NCBI GenBank assembly: GCA_000720375.1 | Contig: JOAA01000072.1 | Span: forward strand, 1-20,333 | DNA: 20,333 nt | DNA from: Rhodococcus rhodnii | GTDB taxonomy: Bacteria > Actinomycetota > Actinomycetes > Mycobacteriales > Pseudonocardiaceae | Reading direction: 5' to 3' | Shown here: positions 7,044-16,221 of the stretch, one piece after another | How the letters are laid out: the number at the start of each line of letters is the position of its first letter | Position numbering within the stretch: position 1 is the stretch's first letter | Program-made: the position numbers and the translations under genes | The notes under the pieces: generated by a model | Told to the model about the DNA's origin: nothing | Database searches by the model: none | What the model saw: only the letters and a program-made list of their open reading frames with translations

Positions 7044-7775
7044 TCACCAGTTCGCAGGCTCGGCCAATGTATAGCTCGACGCGATTCGGGCATGATCGTG
7101 GTAGATCGACAGCACGCTCTGGCCGGCCGGCTTGCCGTCTCGCCATCCCGTGCAATAAATCCCCGACGACCAGCGCATTGTCTGGGACGTCTTGGGAAGA
7201 ACGGTCTGGGTCCGGCTTACCCGCTTGACGCCGTTGACCCACACCTCGTACGCGCCGTTCGTCTGTGCCAGCTTGAAGCGCACCACGATCCTGATCCATG
7301 TCCCGCGCAAGCCAGCGATGTCACCGATCGTTCCGCTGATCCCGCCGGAACCGCCGTATCGCAGCTGTGTGCCCTGGACGAACATCAGCAGCCATGGCCC
7401 TTCAGGGTTTTCGGGCGACCACTGCTGGAACGTCACGTTCTGGTTGTGGAACTGCCAGTTCGCCGGAAGATAGATCGCCTGGCCGTAGTAGCGGTCTTGG
7501 CCGACGGACTGGGCGCGTGCCTTGATCGTCTCGGCGTGGTAGCCGCCGGTCTCGTTGATATAGACCTGCTTTGTCTCAATCGCGGTGGATCCCTTGTACA
7601 CCGGGCTGCCGACGTTCCTGACCACACCTTGCTTCTGGGGATCGGCTTCGTCCCAACCGGCCACGGTGCCCGTGTTCTCGAAATATACTCCCGGCGGCGG
7701 CGCCGCGCTCGCCGGGAGTGGCAGGGCGGCGAGAATCAGCACCGCGCCCATGATCGAAATGACTCGTTTGGACAT
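7044..7775 (-). CDS. Secreted polysaccharide lyase (PL20 / heparin-lyase-I-like fold)
   Basis: The product has 243 residues. Residues 1-25 are a Sec signal peptide (MSKRVISIMGAVLILAALPLPASAA). The mature part resembles the Polysacc_lyase family (PF14099), which includes glucuronan and alginate lyases with a beta-jelly-roll fold. Visible hallmarks are YHAETIKARAQSVGQDRYYGQAIYLP, NVTFQQWSPENP, the strand LRGTWIRIVVRFKL and YEVWVNGVKRV. Such enzymes cleave uronate-containing polymers by beta-elimination outside the cell. The ATG at 7775 has AGGAAGAG upstream. The gene diverges from the GH95-like gene, and each has a candidate promoter in the gap. The class call is fairly safe; the substrate is not known. 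Confidence 0.68.
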   Translation of the reverse strand: MSKRVISIMGAVLILAALPLPASAAPPPGVYFENTGTVAGWDEADPQKQGVVRNVGSPVYKGSTAIETKQVYINETGGYHAETIKARAQSVGQDRYYGQAIYLPANWQFHNQNVTFQQWSPENPEGPWLLMFVQGTQLRYGGSGGISGTIGDIAGLRGTWIRIVVRFKLAQTNGAYEVWVNGVKRVSRTQTVLPKTSQTMRWSSGIYCTGWRDGKPAGQSVLSIYHDHARIASSYTLAEPANW

Positions 7776-7825
7776 ATGCAGGGGTCTCTTCCTGTCCAGG
7801 CGGCGGCTCCATTGCTGCGATGCCG

Positions 7826-7854
7826 ACGATAGGGCGTGACAACGCGGGTGTGAA
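7826..7854 (-). promoter_or_regulatory. Candidate promoter of the lyase gene
   Basis: On the leftward strand TTCACA (-35, 7854-7849) and TATCGT (-10, 7831-7826) are separated by exactly 17 bases. They lie about 50 bases upstream of the ATG at 7775. The match to the housekeeping sigma consensus is fair. Confidence 0.4.
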
Positions 7855-7922
7855 CCCTGCTGTCCACTGGAACCGGCCGAATCGCTCCCGACCATACATC
7901 GGAGGTTTAACCAATCAGTCTG

Positions 7923-7951
7923 TTGACCGCCTCGCGTGAGATCTATACCTT
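7923..7951 (+). promoter_or_regulatory. Candidate promoter of the GH95-like gene
   Basis: TTGACC (-35, 7923-7928) and TACCTT (-10, 7946-7951) are separated by 17 bases. This places the transcript start about 45 bases before the GTG at 8005. The AT-rich island around 7940-7957 stands out from the GC-rich surroundings. Confidence 0.45.
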
Positions 7952-8004
7952 TTGTAGCAGTACTCGCAACAAGCCGCTCGCACACTCAGCGTGGAGGACG
8001 TCGC

Positions 8005-10323
8005 GTGTCCAGAGATACATCGGGTCTATCTAGACGTAGCTTTGTGGTCGCGTCGGCAGCCACCGCGACGGCGGGAGCACTGTCACCGAGCCGCGCCGGA
8101 GCGGCGCAACTGTCCGATATGGAGGATCGCGACGGCGGGCGGTCGATGCCGGAATGGCAGTGGGCCGAGTTCCTGGGCAGGCAGGACCTTATCTGGCAGA
8201 AGCTGCCGGCCGAGTGGTATGAAGGCCCGTTCCTCGGCGACGGCAGGCTTGGTTCGATTGTGCGCCGGGAACCTGGCCGCAACGCGATCCGCTTCAGCGT
8301 GCAGCACGCCGAGGTGCAAGATCACCGGCCGGCGTTCGGCAGCGGCTGGGGTGTCTGCCGGCTGCCGGTCGGCCACCTGACTCTCGAACCCCTCGGCACG
8401 ATCACCGGCGTCGATTGGCGGCTGGACCTCTGGAACGCCGAGCTGCGCGGTACGGTGAGCACGACGAGCGGCAGTCTTCAGTTCCGGGCATTCATCCACA
8501 CTTCACGTTCGGTGCTCGTGGCCACGGTGAAAGCCACCGGTACCGAACGGGTGCGGTGGGAGTTTCATCCGGCCGAAGCCATCAGCCCGCGTGCCACGAT
8601 CGAAGCCGCGCCGGCCGGCTACGAGCGCAATCCAGCCTTCAGCACGAGAACCGAAGGTGCCGAGACAATCGTCGTGCAGCCGTTGGCCGGCGGTGGGCAG
8701 ACGGCAACGGCATACGCCCAGTCGTCAGTGCGTGGCGAGCACACACTGCTGCTGTCTGTAGCGCACAGCTTTCCCGGCATCAACGCCGAAGGACTTGCGC
8801 TTGACGCAGTACGACAAGCCGAAGCTGCCGGCGTGGCGAGCTTGGCCGGTACACATCGTTCCTGGTGGCACGACTTCTACCAACGCAGCTTCGTGTCCAT
8901 TCCGGACCAGCGGCTGCAGAGCTTCCATTGGGTCCAGCTTTACAAGGCCGCGTCCGGTACCCGGGCCGGGGGCACGGTGATGGCCACCTGCGGCCCGTGG
9001 CTGGAGTCCACGCCGTGGCCGGCGGTGTGGTGGAACCTCAACATCCAGCTGGAGTACTGGCTCATCCATGGTTCCAACCATCTTGAGCTGGACGCGCTGA
9101 GTTCGACGTTGCGCGACAACGTCCAGCAGATGATCAGCAATGTGCGGCCGCAGTACCAGGGTGACTCGGCGGGCGTTGGGCGCAGTACGGACCGCACGGG
9201 TTTGAAGGGAAACTTCCTCGGCCGCCCCGGCGACGGTGCTGAGGTCGGCAACCTGCCGTGGGCGCTGCACAACGCATGGCTGTCCTATCGACACACAATG
9301 GACGACACGTTGTTACGGGACACGGTCTTCCCGCTGCTGCGCCGGGCGATCAACTACTACCTGCGCTTCCTGAAGCCGGACATCGATGGCAAGCTACATC
9401 TGCCGTCGACGCTGTCCCCGGAGTACGGCGCCGCGCCGGACTGCAACTTCGACCTGGCGTTGATCCGGTGGGGCTGTCAGGCGCTGCTCGACGCGGCGGA
9501 CCGTTTGAAGATCGACGATCCGCTTATCCCGCGCTGGCAGGAGGTGCTGCGCGATCTCACGCCATATCCCGTAGACGACACCGGGTTGATGATCGGAGCC
9601 GGTGTGCCGTACGCGAAGTCACACCGGCACTACTCGCACCTGTTGATGATCTACCCGCTGTACCTGATGAACTGGGACCAGCCGGAGAACCGCGAGCTAA
9701 TCGAGAAGTCGCTGCGGCACTGGCACAGCCTACAAGGCGCGCACCGTGGCTACAGCTACACGGGCGCCGCGTCGATACTCGCGATGATGGGCCGGGGCGA
9801 CGAAGCTTTGGAGTACCTGTTGAAGTTCTTCGACACCAGTACCCGGTTTCCCGTCAAACCCAACACCATGTACGCCGAAGCCGGTCCGGTGGTGGAGACT
9901 CCGCTGTCGGCTTCCCAGTCACTGCTCGACATGCTGTGTCAGAGCTGGGGCGGTGTGATCAGGGTGTTTCCCGCGGTGCCCACCGCCTGGCGGGACGTCA
10001 CCCTCGACAAGTTCCTGGCACAGGGTGCTTTCGCCGTCAGCGCGGCTCGCAAAGGCAGGCAGACCAGGTGGATCTCCGTGCACAGCCTCGCGGGCGAACA
10101 GTTACGCGTCAAACCGGGAATCGGCGGCAGCCTCGTCGTCTCGATGCCGGGTGGTCGGCGCCTTCCGTGGCGATGGATCGACGGCGAAGTCATCGAGATC
10201 GACCTGGCCAAAGGTGGCACAGCGGTCATCTACCCCGGAGGTCGCTTGCCGAACCGGATCATCGAGCCGGTCCCGATCTCGATTCCCGGTCGGCGATGGG
10301 GACTCACCGAGGAGGTGTCATGA
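8005..10323 (+). CDS. Tat-exported GH95-like glycoside hydrolase (alpha-L-fucosidase/galactosidase superfamily)
   Basis: The product has 772 residues from a GTG at 8005, chosen because GGAGG lies 7 bases upstream. The N-terminus carries a twin-arginine signal, SRRSF (9-13), followed by an Ala-rich core and AGAA. The body resembles GH95: an N-terminal beta-sandwich, then an (alpha/alpha)6 barrel, then a C-terminal beta domain. In the barrel, WWNLNIQLEYW (343-353) matches the paired-Asn motif, and STLSPEYG holds the expected general acid (E473). HRHYSHL (540-546) and the segment VVETPLSASQSLLDMLCQSW are also family-like. In the last motif GH95 enzymes usually have IDGN, whose Asp takes part in catalysis; here a Glu stands in its place. 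The substrate may differ from fucosides. Its stop overlaps the next start (ATGA). Confidence 0.75.
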   Translation: MSRDTSGLSRRSFVVASAATATAGALSPSRAGAAQLSDMEDRDGGRSMPEWQWAEFLGRQDLIWQKLPAEWYEGPFLGDGRLGSIVRREPGRNAIRFSVQHAEVQDHRPAFGSGWGVCRLPVGHLTLEPLGTITGVDWRLDLWNAELRGTVSTTSGSLQFRAFIHTSRSVLVATVKATGTERVRWEFHPAEAISPRATIEAAPAGYERNPAFSTRTEGAETIVVQPLAGGGQTATAYAQSSVRGEHTLLLSVAHSFPGINAEGLALDAVRQAEAAGVASLAGTHRSWWHDFYQRSFVSIPDQRLQSFHWVQLYKAASGTRAGGTVMATCGPWLESTPWPAVWWNLNIQLEYWLIHGSNHLELDALSSTLRDNVQQMISNVRPQYQGDSAGVGRSTDRTGLKGNFLGRPGDGAEVGNLPWALHNAWLSYRHTMDDTLLRDTVFPLLRRAINYYLRFLKPDIDGKLHLPSTLSPEYGAAPDCNFDLALIRWGCQALLDAADRLKIDDPLIPRWQEVLRDLTPYPVDDTGLMIGAGVPYAKSHRHYSHLLMIYPLYLMNWDQPENRELIEKSLRHWHSLQGAHRGYSYTGAASILAMMGRGDEALEYLLKFFDTSTRFPVKPNTMYAEAGPVVETPLSASQSLLDMLCQSWGGVIRVFPAVPTAWRDVTLDKFLAQGAFAVSAARKGRQTRWISVHSLAGEQLRVKPGIGGSLVVSMPGGRRLPWRWIDGEVIEIDLAKGGTAVIYPGGRLPNRIIEPVPISIPGRRWGLTEEVS

Positions 10324-10458
10324 TCCGTCGCTCATGGGGCCAGTACCCTGCTGGCGGTCGTGGCGGCTGCGGCACTGGCCGGCGGTATTCCTGGCCAGAC
10401 CGGTGCCGCTCCGTCCGGCCATCAACTCCCCAGGCCGCCGGCCGGGCCTGGAACCTGC

Positions 10459-10488
<30 letters not shown>
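10320..10488 (+). pseudogene. Secreted-protein gene start, frameshifted and cut by an IS
   Basis: An ATG overlaps the GH95 stop (ATGA) and begins MIRRS. One base out of frame, the sequence then continues as a textbook signal peptide, STLLAVVAAAALAGGIPGQTGAAP, followed by SGHQLPRPPAGPG. The integrase-type IS begins at about 10459, and read-through stops at a TGA (10486-10488). A second exported protein was therefore once co-transcribed with the GH95-like gene, and only its leader remains. The body is lost, so the function cannot be told. Confidence 0.5.
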
Positions 10489-11644
<1,156 letters not shown>

Positions 11645-12020
11645 ACAGGCGAGTTGGCCCGGTTGACTTGACATGAGTCCAAGCGGCGTGGATCCATTCT
11701 CTTAACCATGGCGAACCGATCCACGTGGACCGCCTGTTCCATTTGGACAACGTAGACCCTCGTGCGTCCTCGGGAGGCGTAGGCGGCGTCGCTGATCCGC
11801 TTGCACCAGTCACAATTGATCGTCTTGTCGGTTGCGCAGACAACCACAGCACCACCGTCGACCAGGAACCGCCATGCGGTCTCCATGTAGGAGGTGCCGA
11901 CGATTTCGCTGCCGCGGTACGTCACGTGACATCCGGCTGCCCGCAACGGGCCCGCGATGGTTTCGGCAAGGCTGAGGTCGTCCTCCGCGGCGACCACATA
12001 CACATTTGGGGCGCTCATGA

Positions 12021-12042
12021 CTAACGACCTCGTGCATGGTTG
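12021..12042 (+). repeat. Left inverted repeat of the IS5-family element
   Basis: Exact reverse complement of 13064-13085. Read leftward, its outer end contains GAGG, positioned as a ribosome site for the TIR start codon. Confidence 0.85.
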
Positions 12043-12077
12043 GCCTCGAGGCATGACAGATCCTGGGATCGACGGGG

Positions 12078-13037
12078 TCACATGGTTGTTCCGGCTGGCA
12101 ATGCGGCGACGGACTGCCGGATCGGCTGGGTGTGTTGGTGGTCGGACAGTAGCCCGGCGACGGCGCGGACGGTGTCGTCGAGAGTATCGCGGCGCCCGAG
12201 GTGTCGGGTCAGGCTGCGCCAGTTCTTCACATGCGCAATGGTGTGTTCGACACGGACTCGCCGACGAGCATGCGATTTCCGTTGTCTGTCACGAAGTTCC
12301 GCGATGCCCGGCATCCGTTCGAGCCGCTTCTTCTGATGCGTGGGCGTGGGCGTGATGACTTGACCCAAGGTCGGGGCGTCGAGTCCTTGATAACCGGCGT
12401 CGGTGAGCATCTCGACGCCGAGCGTGTGGTCGAGCCAGTCGGTCACGCCGGCTTGGCGGGCTTGGGTGATGTCGGCGGTGCTACCCCGGCAGCTTGCTCC
12501 ACTGAACAGCACCCGCCCGCGCGCATCGCTGGTCACCAAGGCTTTCATGGCGTTCTGCCGGGACTTGCCCGAGATGAACTGATGCCGCCCGGCGCGCTTC
12601 ACGGTCGGGCGGCGCACCCGGATCTCGGTGGCATCCATCAGGCCGGTCAGTCTGGTGTGATCGAGATACGCGACCACACCGGCAATCGTCCGAAGCCGCA
12701 CTCCAGACTCGATGCTGCAGCCGCGGTCAGCCAGGAGCGGCCGGATCTCGTTGATTGCGCGGGTGATCGTGGACCGATCCACTCGAAACCACGCGGCCAG
12801 AACATCATGCGTTGTGGCGTGCCGCAGATGCACCAGGGTGGCCAGCAACCGGTCGACGAACACCAGCTTGTACTTCGCGCCCGCGCCCGCGCCCGCGGTA
12901 CGCCGTCGCGGCCGCTGCTGCCGCCGGGCCTCCTGCCGCGCCTGCCACACCGGCCCGATCTCGGCCACCAAATCCGCGATCACCCGAGCCGACAACCCCG
13001 TCACCCGACGACTCGACAACACCCCAGCACGACCCAC
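12078..13037 (-). CDS. IS5-family transposase (DDE_Tnp_4 type), intact
   Basis: The product has 319 residues. An N-terminal helix-turn-helix (ATTHDVLAAWFRVDRSTITRAI, about 74-95) precedes a DDE domain. The likely catalytic residues are D135 (LMDATEIRV), D213 (LTDAGYQG) and E264 (RVRVEHTIAHVKNWR). Spacing and the C-terminal YQG...E...K pattern fit IS5-family enzymes of the type often labelled transposase family protein DDE_4. The enzyme binds the inverted repeats and moves the element by cut and paste. The start is taken as the GTG at 13037, the first start in the frame inside the right repeat; a clear ribosome site is not visible. A 294-codon frame on the opposite strand is a shadow. Confidence 0.88.
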   Translation of the reverse strand: MGRAGVLSSRRVTGLSARVIADLVAEIGPVWQARQEARRQQRPRRRTAGAGAGAKYKLVFVDRLLATLVHLRHATTHDVLAAWFRVDRSTITRAINEIRPLLADRGCSIESGVRLRTIAGVVAYLDHTRLTGLMDATEIRVRRPTVKRAGRHQFISGKSRQNAMKALVTSDARGRVLFSGASCRGSTADITQARQAGVTDWLDHTLGVEMLTDAGYQGLDAPTLGQVITPTPTHQKKRLERMPGIAELRDRQRKSHARRRVRVEHTIAHVKNWRSLTRHLGRRDTLDDTVRAVAGLLSDHQHTQPIRQSVAALPAGTTM

Positions 13038-13063
13038 ACCAAGATCATCTCAACCAAGATCAG

Positions 13064-13085
13064 CAACCATGCACGAGGTCGTTAG
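13064..13085 (-). repeat. Right inverted repeat of the IS5-family element
   Basis: Exact reverse complement of 12021-12042, followed by TGA (13086-13088), which repeats the TGA left of the element. Confidence 0.85.
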
Positions 13086-13088
13086 TGA

Positions 13089-13367
13089 CCTCCCGAGGCC
13101 CGTGGGGATTTGGTGGGTGGTGCCGAGGAAGTGGACGTAGCGGGTGGCGACTTCGAGTACGAAGAACACATAGACGCGCTTGAGCGTGACTGCGCAGTCG
13201 ACATGGAAGAAATCGCAGGCTAAGAGGGTCGTGGCCTGGGTGCGCAGAAACTGTCGCCAGGAGGTGTCTCGGCTCAGGGCTGGCGGGATCCGCAAGCGCT
13301 TCAATACGCGACGGATGGTCGAGGCGGAGACGCGATGGCCGAGTTTAAGTAGTTTGTACGATATCAA
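13089..13367 (-). pseudogene. Integrase-core transposase, middle fragment
   Basis: The frame holds the segment from [26 protein letters not shown] through [37 protein letters not shown]. This corresponds to the HTH_21 end and the first part of the rve core in the copy at 10497-11567, with a few changes and an unshifted GG where that copy has GGG. Homology is lost near 13098 on the left and near 13355 on the right. Its N-terminus and the last two catalytic residues are therefore missing. The IS5-family element begins three bases beyond its left side, but the break near 13098 is slightly inside, so another event truncated it first. Confidence 0.75.
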
Positions 13368-13539
13368 CTCGCGTTACATATCAATCTTCTGTGACCTGCG
13401 GGTTCTCGGTTTGTCTCGCGAGATGGCTCCGGGCTTGAGTTTCAGTCCCGTGGCATTTCTTCAGCGCGCGCTGGTACCCGCACGTGGCGACATCGCGACA
13501 ACAATCGGGGATTCGTGGCGCGATGGGGGCTGGTCTGGC

Positions 13540-13551
13540 TACCGTCGGAGG
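13540..13551 (+). promoter_or_regulatory. Candidate -10 element for leaderless transcription
   Basis: TACCGT (TANNNT form) occupies positions -12 to -7 relative to the ATG at 13552. GGAGG directly abuts the ATG with no spacing, so it cannot act as a normal ribosome site. Leaderless mRNAs with a -10 at this distance are common in actinomycetes. No good -35 is seen. Confidence 0.35.
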
Positions 13552-14607
13552 ATGTCGTTCACCGGGCTGGATGCGTGGGTGAGCGACCGGGCCGCCGCCA
13601 ACCAGTTTTCCGGGGTGGTGCTGATCCGCTGTGGGGACCAGCCGGTGTTCGCGGGTGCCTATGGCTGGGCCAGTCGCCGGTGGCCCGTGCCGAACACCCT
13701 CGCCACCCGGTTCGACACGGCGTCCATCACCAAGCTCTTCACGTCGGTGGCCGCGCTGCAGTTGGTGGACGAAGGGCGTCTGGACCTGGATGAGCCGATC
13801 ACCGAGATCGCCGACCTGACCGGCACGACGATCTCACCCGAAGTGACCGTGCGGCACCTGCTCACGCACACCTCCGGGATCGCCGACGACGCGGATGAGG
13901 AAGCCGGTGAGAGCTACGAGGCGTTGTGGGTCGACAGGCCGGTCTACGCGGTCATTCGGACGCGGGATCACCTGCCGCATTTCGCTTACAAGCCACCGAA
14001 CTTTCCCCCGGGCGAGGGGTGCCGGTACTGCAACGCCGGGTACGTCCTCGTTGGTCTGGCGATCGAGGAGATCACCGCAACCGCCTACCGCGACCAGGTC
14101 CGCAACGCCGTGTTCGCCCGCGCGGGCATGACCGCGTCGGACTTCTACGACCGCCGGGAGGCGGCGCCGGACGTCGCCGAAGGCTGGGATCCGGTCGTCG
14201 ACGCCGAGGGGCGGATCACCGGGTGGAAACAGAACATCTTCAGCTGTCCGCCGATCGGCTCGCCCGACGGCGGAGCGCACGCCACCGTGGACGACCTGGT
14301 GCGGTTCCTGCGAGCCGTGCGAGCCGGTGAGCTGCTGTCGGCCGAGCGCACCGCGCAGTTCCTCACCCCGCAGGTCCTGCACCACCAGCACGACGACGGC
14401 GACGTGTGGTACGGCTTCGGCCTGGAGTTCACCCTGGATCGGGACGGCTCGGTCCGCAACTACTACAAGGACGGCGGGAGCCCCGGTGCCGGCGGGATCG
14501 CGCGCTATTACCCTGCTGACGACCTGGACGTGGCGATGCTGTCCAACGCCGAGTGCGGCGGCCTGGCCGTGGTCCGCGAAATCGACCGTCGGATCAGGGC
14601 GTCATAG
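13552..14607 (+). CDS. Serine hydrolase of the beta-lactamase / penicillin-binding-protein fold
   Basis: The product has 351 residues with no signal peptide, so it is probably cytoplasmic. The class C-type motifs are present: the nucleophile in S58-I-T-K61 (DTASITKLFT), the second motif Y159-C-N161 (GCRYCNAGYVLVGLAIEEIT), and HLLTHTSGI (103-110) ahead of it. A KDGGSPGAGG segment near 310 sits where the third (KTG/HxG) motif is expected. The family includes esterases, D-amino-acid peptidases and beta-lactamase-like proteins; the substrate cannot be told. The frame is open far upstream across an integrase relic, but typical family sequence begins with MSFTGLDAWVSDRAAANQFSG. The ATG at 13552 is therefore chosen. 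No partner gene is adjacent, and an ISL3 relic follows at once. Confidence 0.85.
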   Translation: MSFTGLDAWVSDRAAANQFSGVVLIRCGDQPVFAGAYGWASRRWPVPNTLATRFDTASITKLFTSVAALQLVDEGRLDLDEPITEIADLTGTTISPEVTVRHLLTHTSGIADDADEEAGESYEALWVDRPVYAVIRTRDHLPHFAYKPPNFPPGEGCRYCNAGYVLVGLAIEEITATAYRDQVRNAVFARAGMTASDFYDRREAAPDVAEGWDPVVDAEGRITGWKQNIFSCPPIGSPDGGAHATVDDLVRFLRAVRAGELLSAERTAQFLTPQVLHHQHDDGDVWYGFGLEFTLDRDGSVRNYYKDGGSPGAGGIARYYPADDLDVAMLSNAECGGLAVVREIDRRIRAS

Positions 14608-14838
14608 CCCTGATCCAGGCGCCACGGCTTGGCGACCGCGTCAGTGACGACAACCTGCCCGCGCTGCACTCCTTCATCACCGGCCTCCGACACGACGTGG
14701 CCGCGGTCACCGCCGGACTCATCCTGCATGGCACAACGGCCCCACCGAAGGAGCCGTGAACATAAAGATGCTCAAGAGGCAATGCTGTGGTCGAGCCAAC
14801 TTTCCTTGCTACGCAAGCGAATCCTGCTTACCAACTAA
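14608..14838 (+). pseudogene. ISL3-family transposase, C-terminal relic
   Basis: One frame reads DDNLPALHSFITGLRHDVAAVTAGLIL. The next reads EGAVNIKMLKRQCCGRANF (about 14752-14807). A third ends LLRKRILLTN with TAA at 14836. In this order they match the standard ISL3 ending (LPALHSFA.GL..D..AV.AGLTL...SG.VEG.VNR.KMLKRQMYGRA..DLLRKRVLL). At least two frame changes are needed and the catalytic core is missing. The relic begins directly at the stop of the serine hydrolase gene, so the ancestral insertion may have replaced what followed it. Confidence 0.7.
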
Positions 14839-15122
14839 ACCGTTGGCGGCCGACAGGAATATACTGGATCATTCAAATCGGCGCCAGAACCAATGAGAGC
14901 GCGGAAAGCGACGCCGACGTCCACGCGCCAGTCACCGTGCTCTGTGATGCGCGCCAACAACCGATCACCCGGACCGTCATTGACCATCGCCTGGCCGAAT
15001 CGGCAGCCTGGCATCACATCGACACGGGCAACCCATACTGCGATATCGCAACCCAGCCCAGCGGTTCACTGTCCACTCGGTACCAAGCGTCGGTTAGTGT
15101 GGTGTGTCATGGAGGGCACGAA
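14839..15122. other. Intergenic region, probable ISL3 end plus GNAT leader
   Basis: Sequence near 14868-14900 (GATCATTCAAATCGG...CCAGAACC) resembles the non-coding end that often follows ISL3 transposases in actinomycetes, by memory only. A TANNNT hexamer TAGTGT at 15095-15100 is a possible -10 for the GNAT gene. No gene is recognised. Confidence 0.3.
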
Positions 15123-15605
15123 ATGACCTCTCCCCGCGTGCAGCTGCGCGAGATCACCGACGAGAATCATGACGCGGTGTGCGCGTTGCGCGTCCGCCCA
15201 GACCAGGAGTGCTTCGTCGCCTCGGTGGCCAGGTCACTCGAAGAGGCGGCCGCGACGCCCGAGGCTGAGCCCTGGTATCGGGCCGTCTACTCCGACGGCG
15301 AGCCGGTCGGCTTCGTGATGCTTAGCTGGAATGTGCCGCCCGGCCGCCCCGGCATTATCGGCCCGTATTTCCTGTGGCGGCTGCTCATTGACGAGCGCCA
15401 TCAAGGGCGTGGGTTCGGGCGCGCGGCGCTGACGCGGATCGTCGACCTCGTTCGCGCGGACGGCGCCACCGAGCTGCTCACGAGCTACGAGCCGGGCGAC
15501 GGCGAACCGTGGCCCTTCTACCGTGGGTTCGGCTTCGTGCCCACTGGTGAGATCGATGACGGCGAGATCGTCCTGCGGCTCGAACTTTCCCGCACTTCGC
15601 GTTGA
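15123..15605 (+). CDS. GNAT-family N-acetyltransferase (spermine/spermidine-type)
   Basis: The product has 160 residues with the GNAT fold. It opens with VQLREITDENHDAV, followed by the helix VASVARSLEEAA. WYRAVYSDGEPVGFVMLSW (51-69) supplies the central strands. LWRLLIDERHQGRGFGRAAL (84-103) is motif A, with the acetyl-CoA pyrophosphate loop Q-G-R-G-F-G. FYRGFGFVPTGE is motif B near the end. The WRLLID preceding the loop and the YRAVYSDGEPVGF pattern resemble BltD-like polyamine acetyltransferases, but the acceptor is not certain. The ATG at 15123 has GGAGGG 6 bases upstream. A five-codon frame MEGTK starting at 15109 overlaps the start by ATGA and may be chance. The gene appears intact and monocistronic. 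Confidence 0.85.
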   Translation: MTSPRVQLREITDENHDAVCALRVRPDQECFVASVARSLEEAAATPEAEPWYRAVYSDGEPVGFVMLSWNVPPGRPGIIGPYFLWRLLIDERHQGRGFGRAALTRIVDLVRADGATELLTSYEPGDGEPWPFYRGFGFVPTGEIDDGEIVLRLELSRTSR

Positions 15606-15741
15606 TCCATGTCAGGTGGACGTCACGAGGTGCGTGCTGACCTTCCGCGGTTCGGTGTAGTGCCGTAGCAGCGGACGACAGTGGCCGGTCCGCCGGCACG
15701 ATGACTCCGACGGAACGCTGGATTGCGGCAACGGAGTATCG

Positions 15742-16221
15742 ATGACTGCCTACCTGTCGCCCTCCTGGGCGATCGTCAGCAGCAGGGCGGCGATGACGCC
15801 GGTGGACACGGGCAACTGTCGCAGGGTGAGCATGGAAATGCACTCGATGCAGTTTCCCGGGACGGGAATGCCCCTCGCGCGCCCGCTCAGCCCGTCTGTA
15901 CTTTCAGCCGGCGAGCGGCAACTCATCGCCCTTGCCCGCGTCTACCTGTCCCCGGCTCGCATCGTGATACTTGATGAAGCGTGCTGTCACCTCGACCTGG
16001 TGAGCGAGGCTCGTGCCGAGCAGGCATTCGCGCAACGCGACGGAACCCTCATCGTCATCGCTCACCGCATGAGTTCGGCGTTGCGCGCTGATCGCGTTCT
16101 CCTGATGGACGGCACAAAAGTCCTCTGTGGCACGCATAGCGAGCTGGAGCGTTGCTCGAAGCTGTACGCGGTGATGGTTGAGTGGTGGACCTCGATACCG
16201 ACCGAGGCCGAAGCGGGCTGA
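15742..16221 (+). pseudogene. ABC-exporter ATPase, C-terminal half only
   Basis: From about residue 48 this is the second half of a type-I ABC exporter nucleotide-binding domain. It has signature LSAGERQ (54-60), Walker B IVILDEA (74-80), a D-loop-like CHLD, the H-loop histidine in VIAHRMSS (H108) and the usual ending GTHSELERCSKLYAVMVEWW. Walker A, the Q-loop and all membrane helices are absent. The first 40 or so residues do not resemble the family, although GGAG lies 5 bases before the ATG at 15742. The relatives with CHLD and ARAEQAFA are exporters commonly found in natural-product clusters. With the P450 relic this hints at a lost cluster. The product could be expressed but cannot bind ATP alone. 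Confidence 0.7.

Larger units (their letters stand above)
12021..13085 (-). mobile_element. Complete IS5-family insertion sequence (1065 bp)
   Basis: Perfect 22-bp inverted repeats lie at 12021-12042 and 13064-13085 (outer end CTAACGACCTCGTGC), flanked by TGA on both sides (12018-12020 and 13086-13088). A 3-bp TNA duplication is known for several IS5-family subgroups. The single transposase gene is intact. Perfect ends and a visible target duplication suggest a recent insertion. Confidence 0.85.

Noticed and set aside
7092..7832. 246-codon rightward frame over the secreted lyase
   Set aside because: The leftward frame has a signal peptide, ribosome site and lyase motifs; this frame has none.
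12201..13085. 294-codon frame opposite the IS5-family transposase
   Set aside because: The leftward frame has the DDE residues and helix-turn-helix, and the element ends fit it; the rightward one is a shadow.
13180..13551. Upstream extension of the serine hydrolase by 124 codons
   Set aside because: It translates an integrase relic backwards and unrelated spacer; family-like sequence starts at 13552.
15109..15126. Five-codon leader peptide MEGTK overlapping the GNAT start
   Set aside because: Too short to support; the same bases serve as the GGAGGG ribosome site of the GNAT gene.
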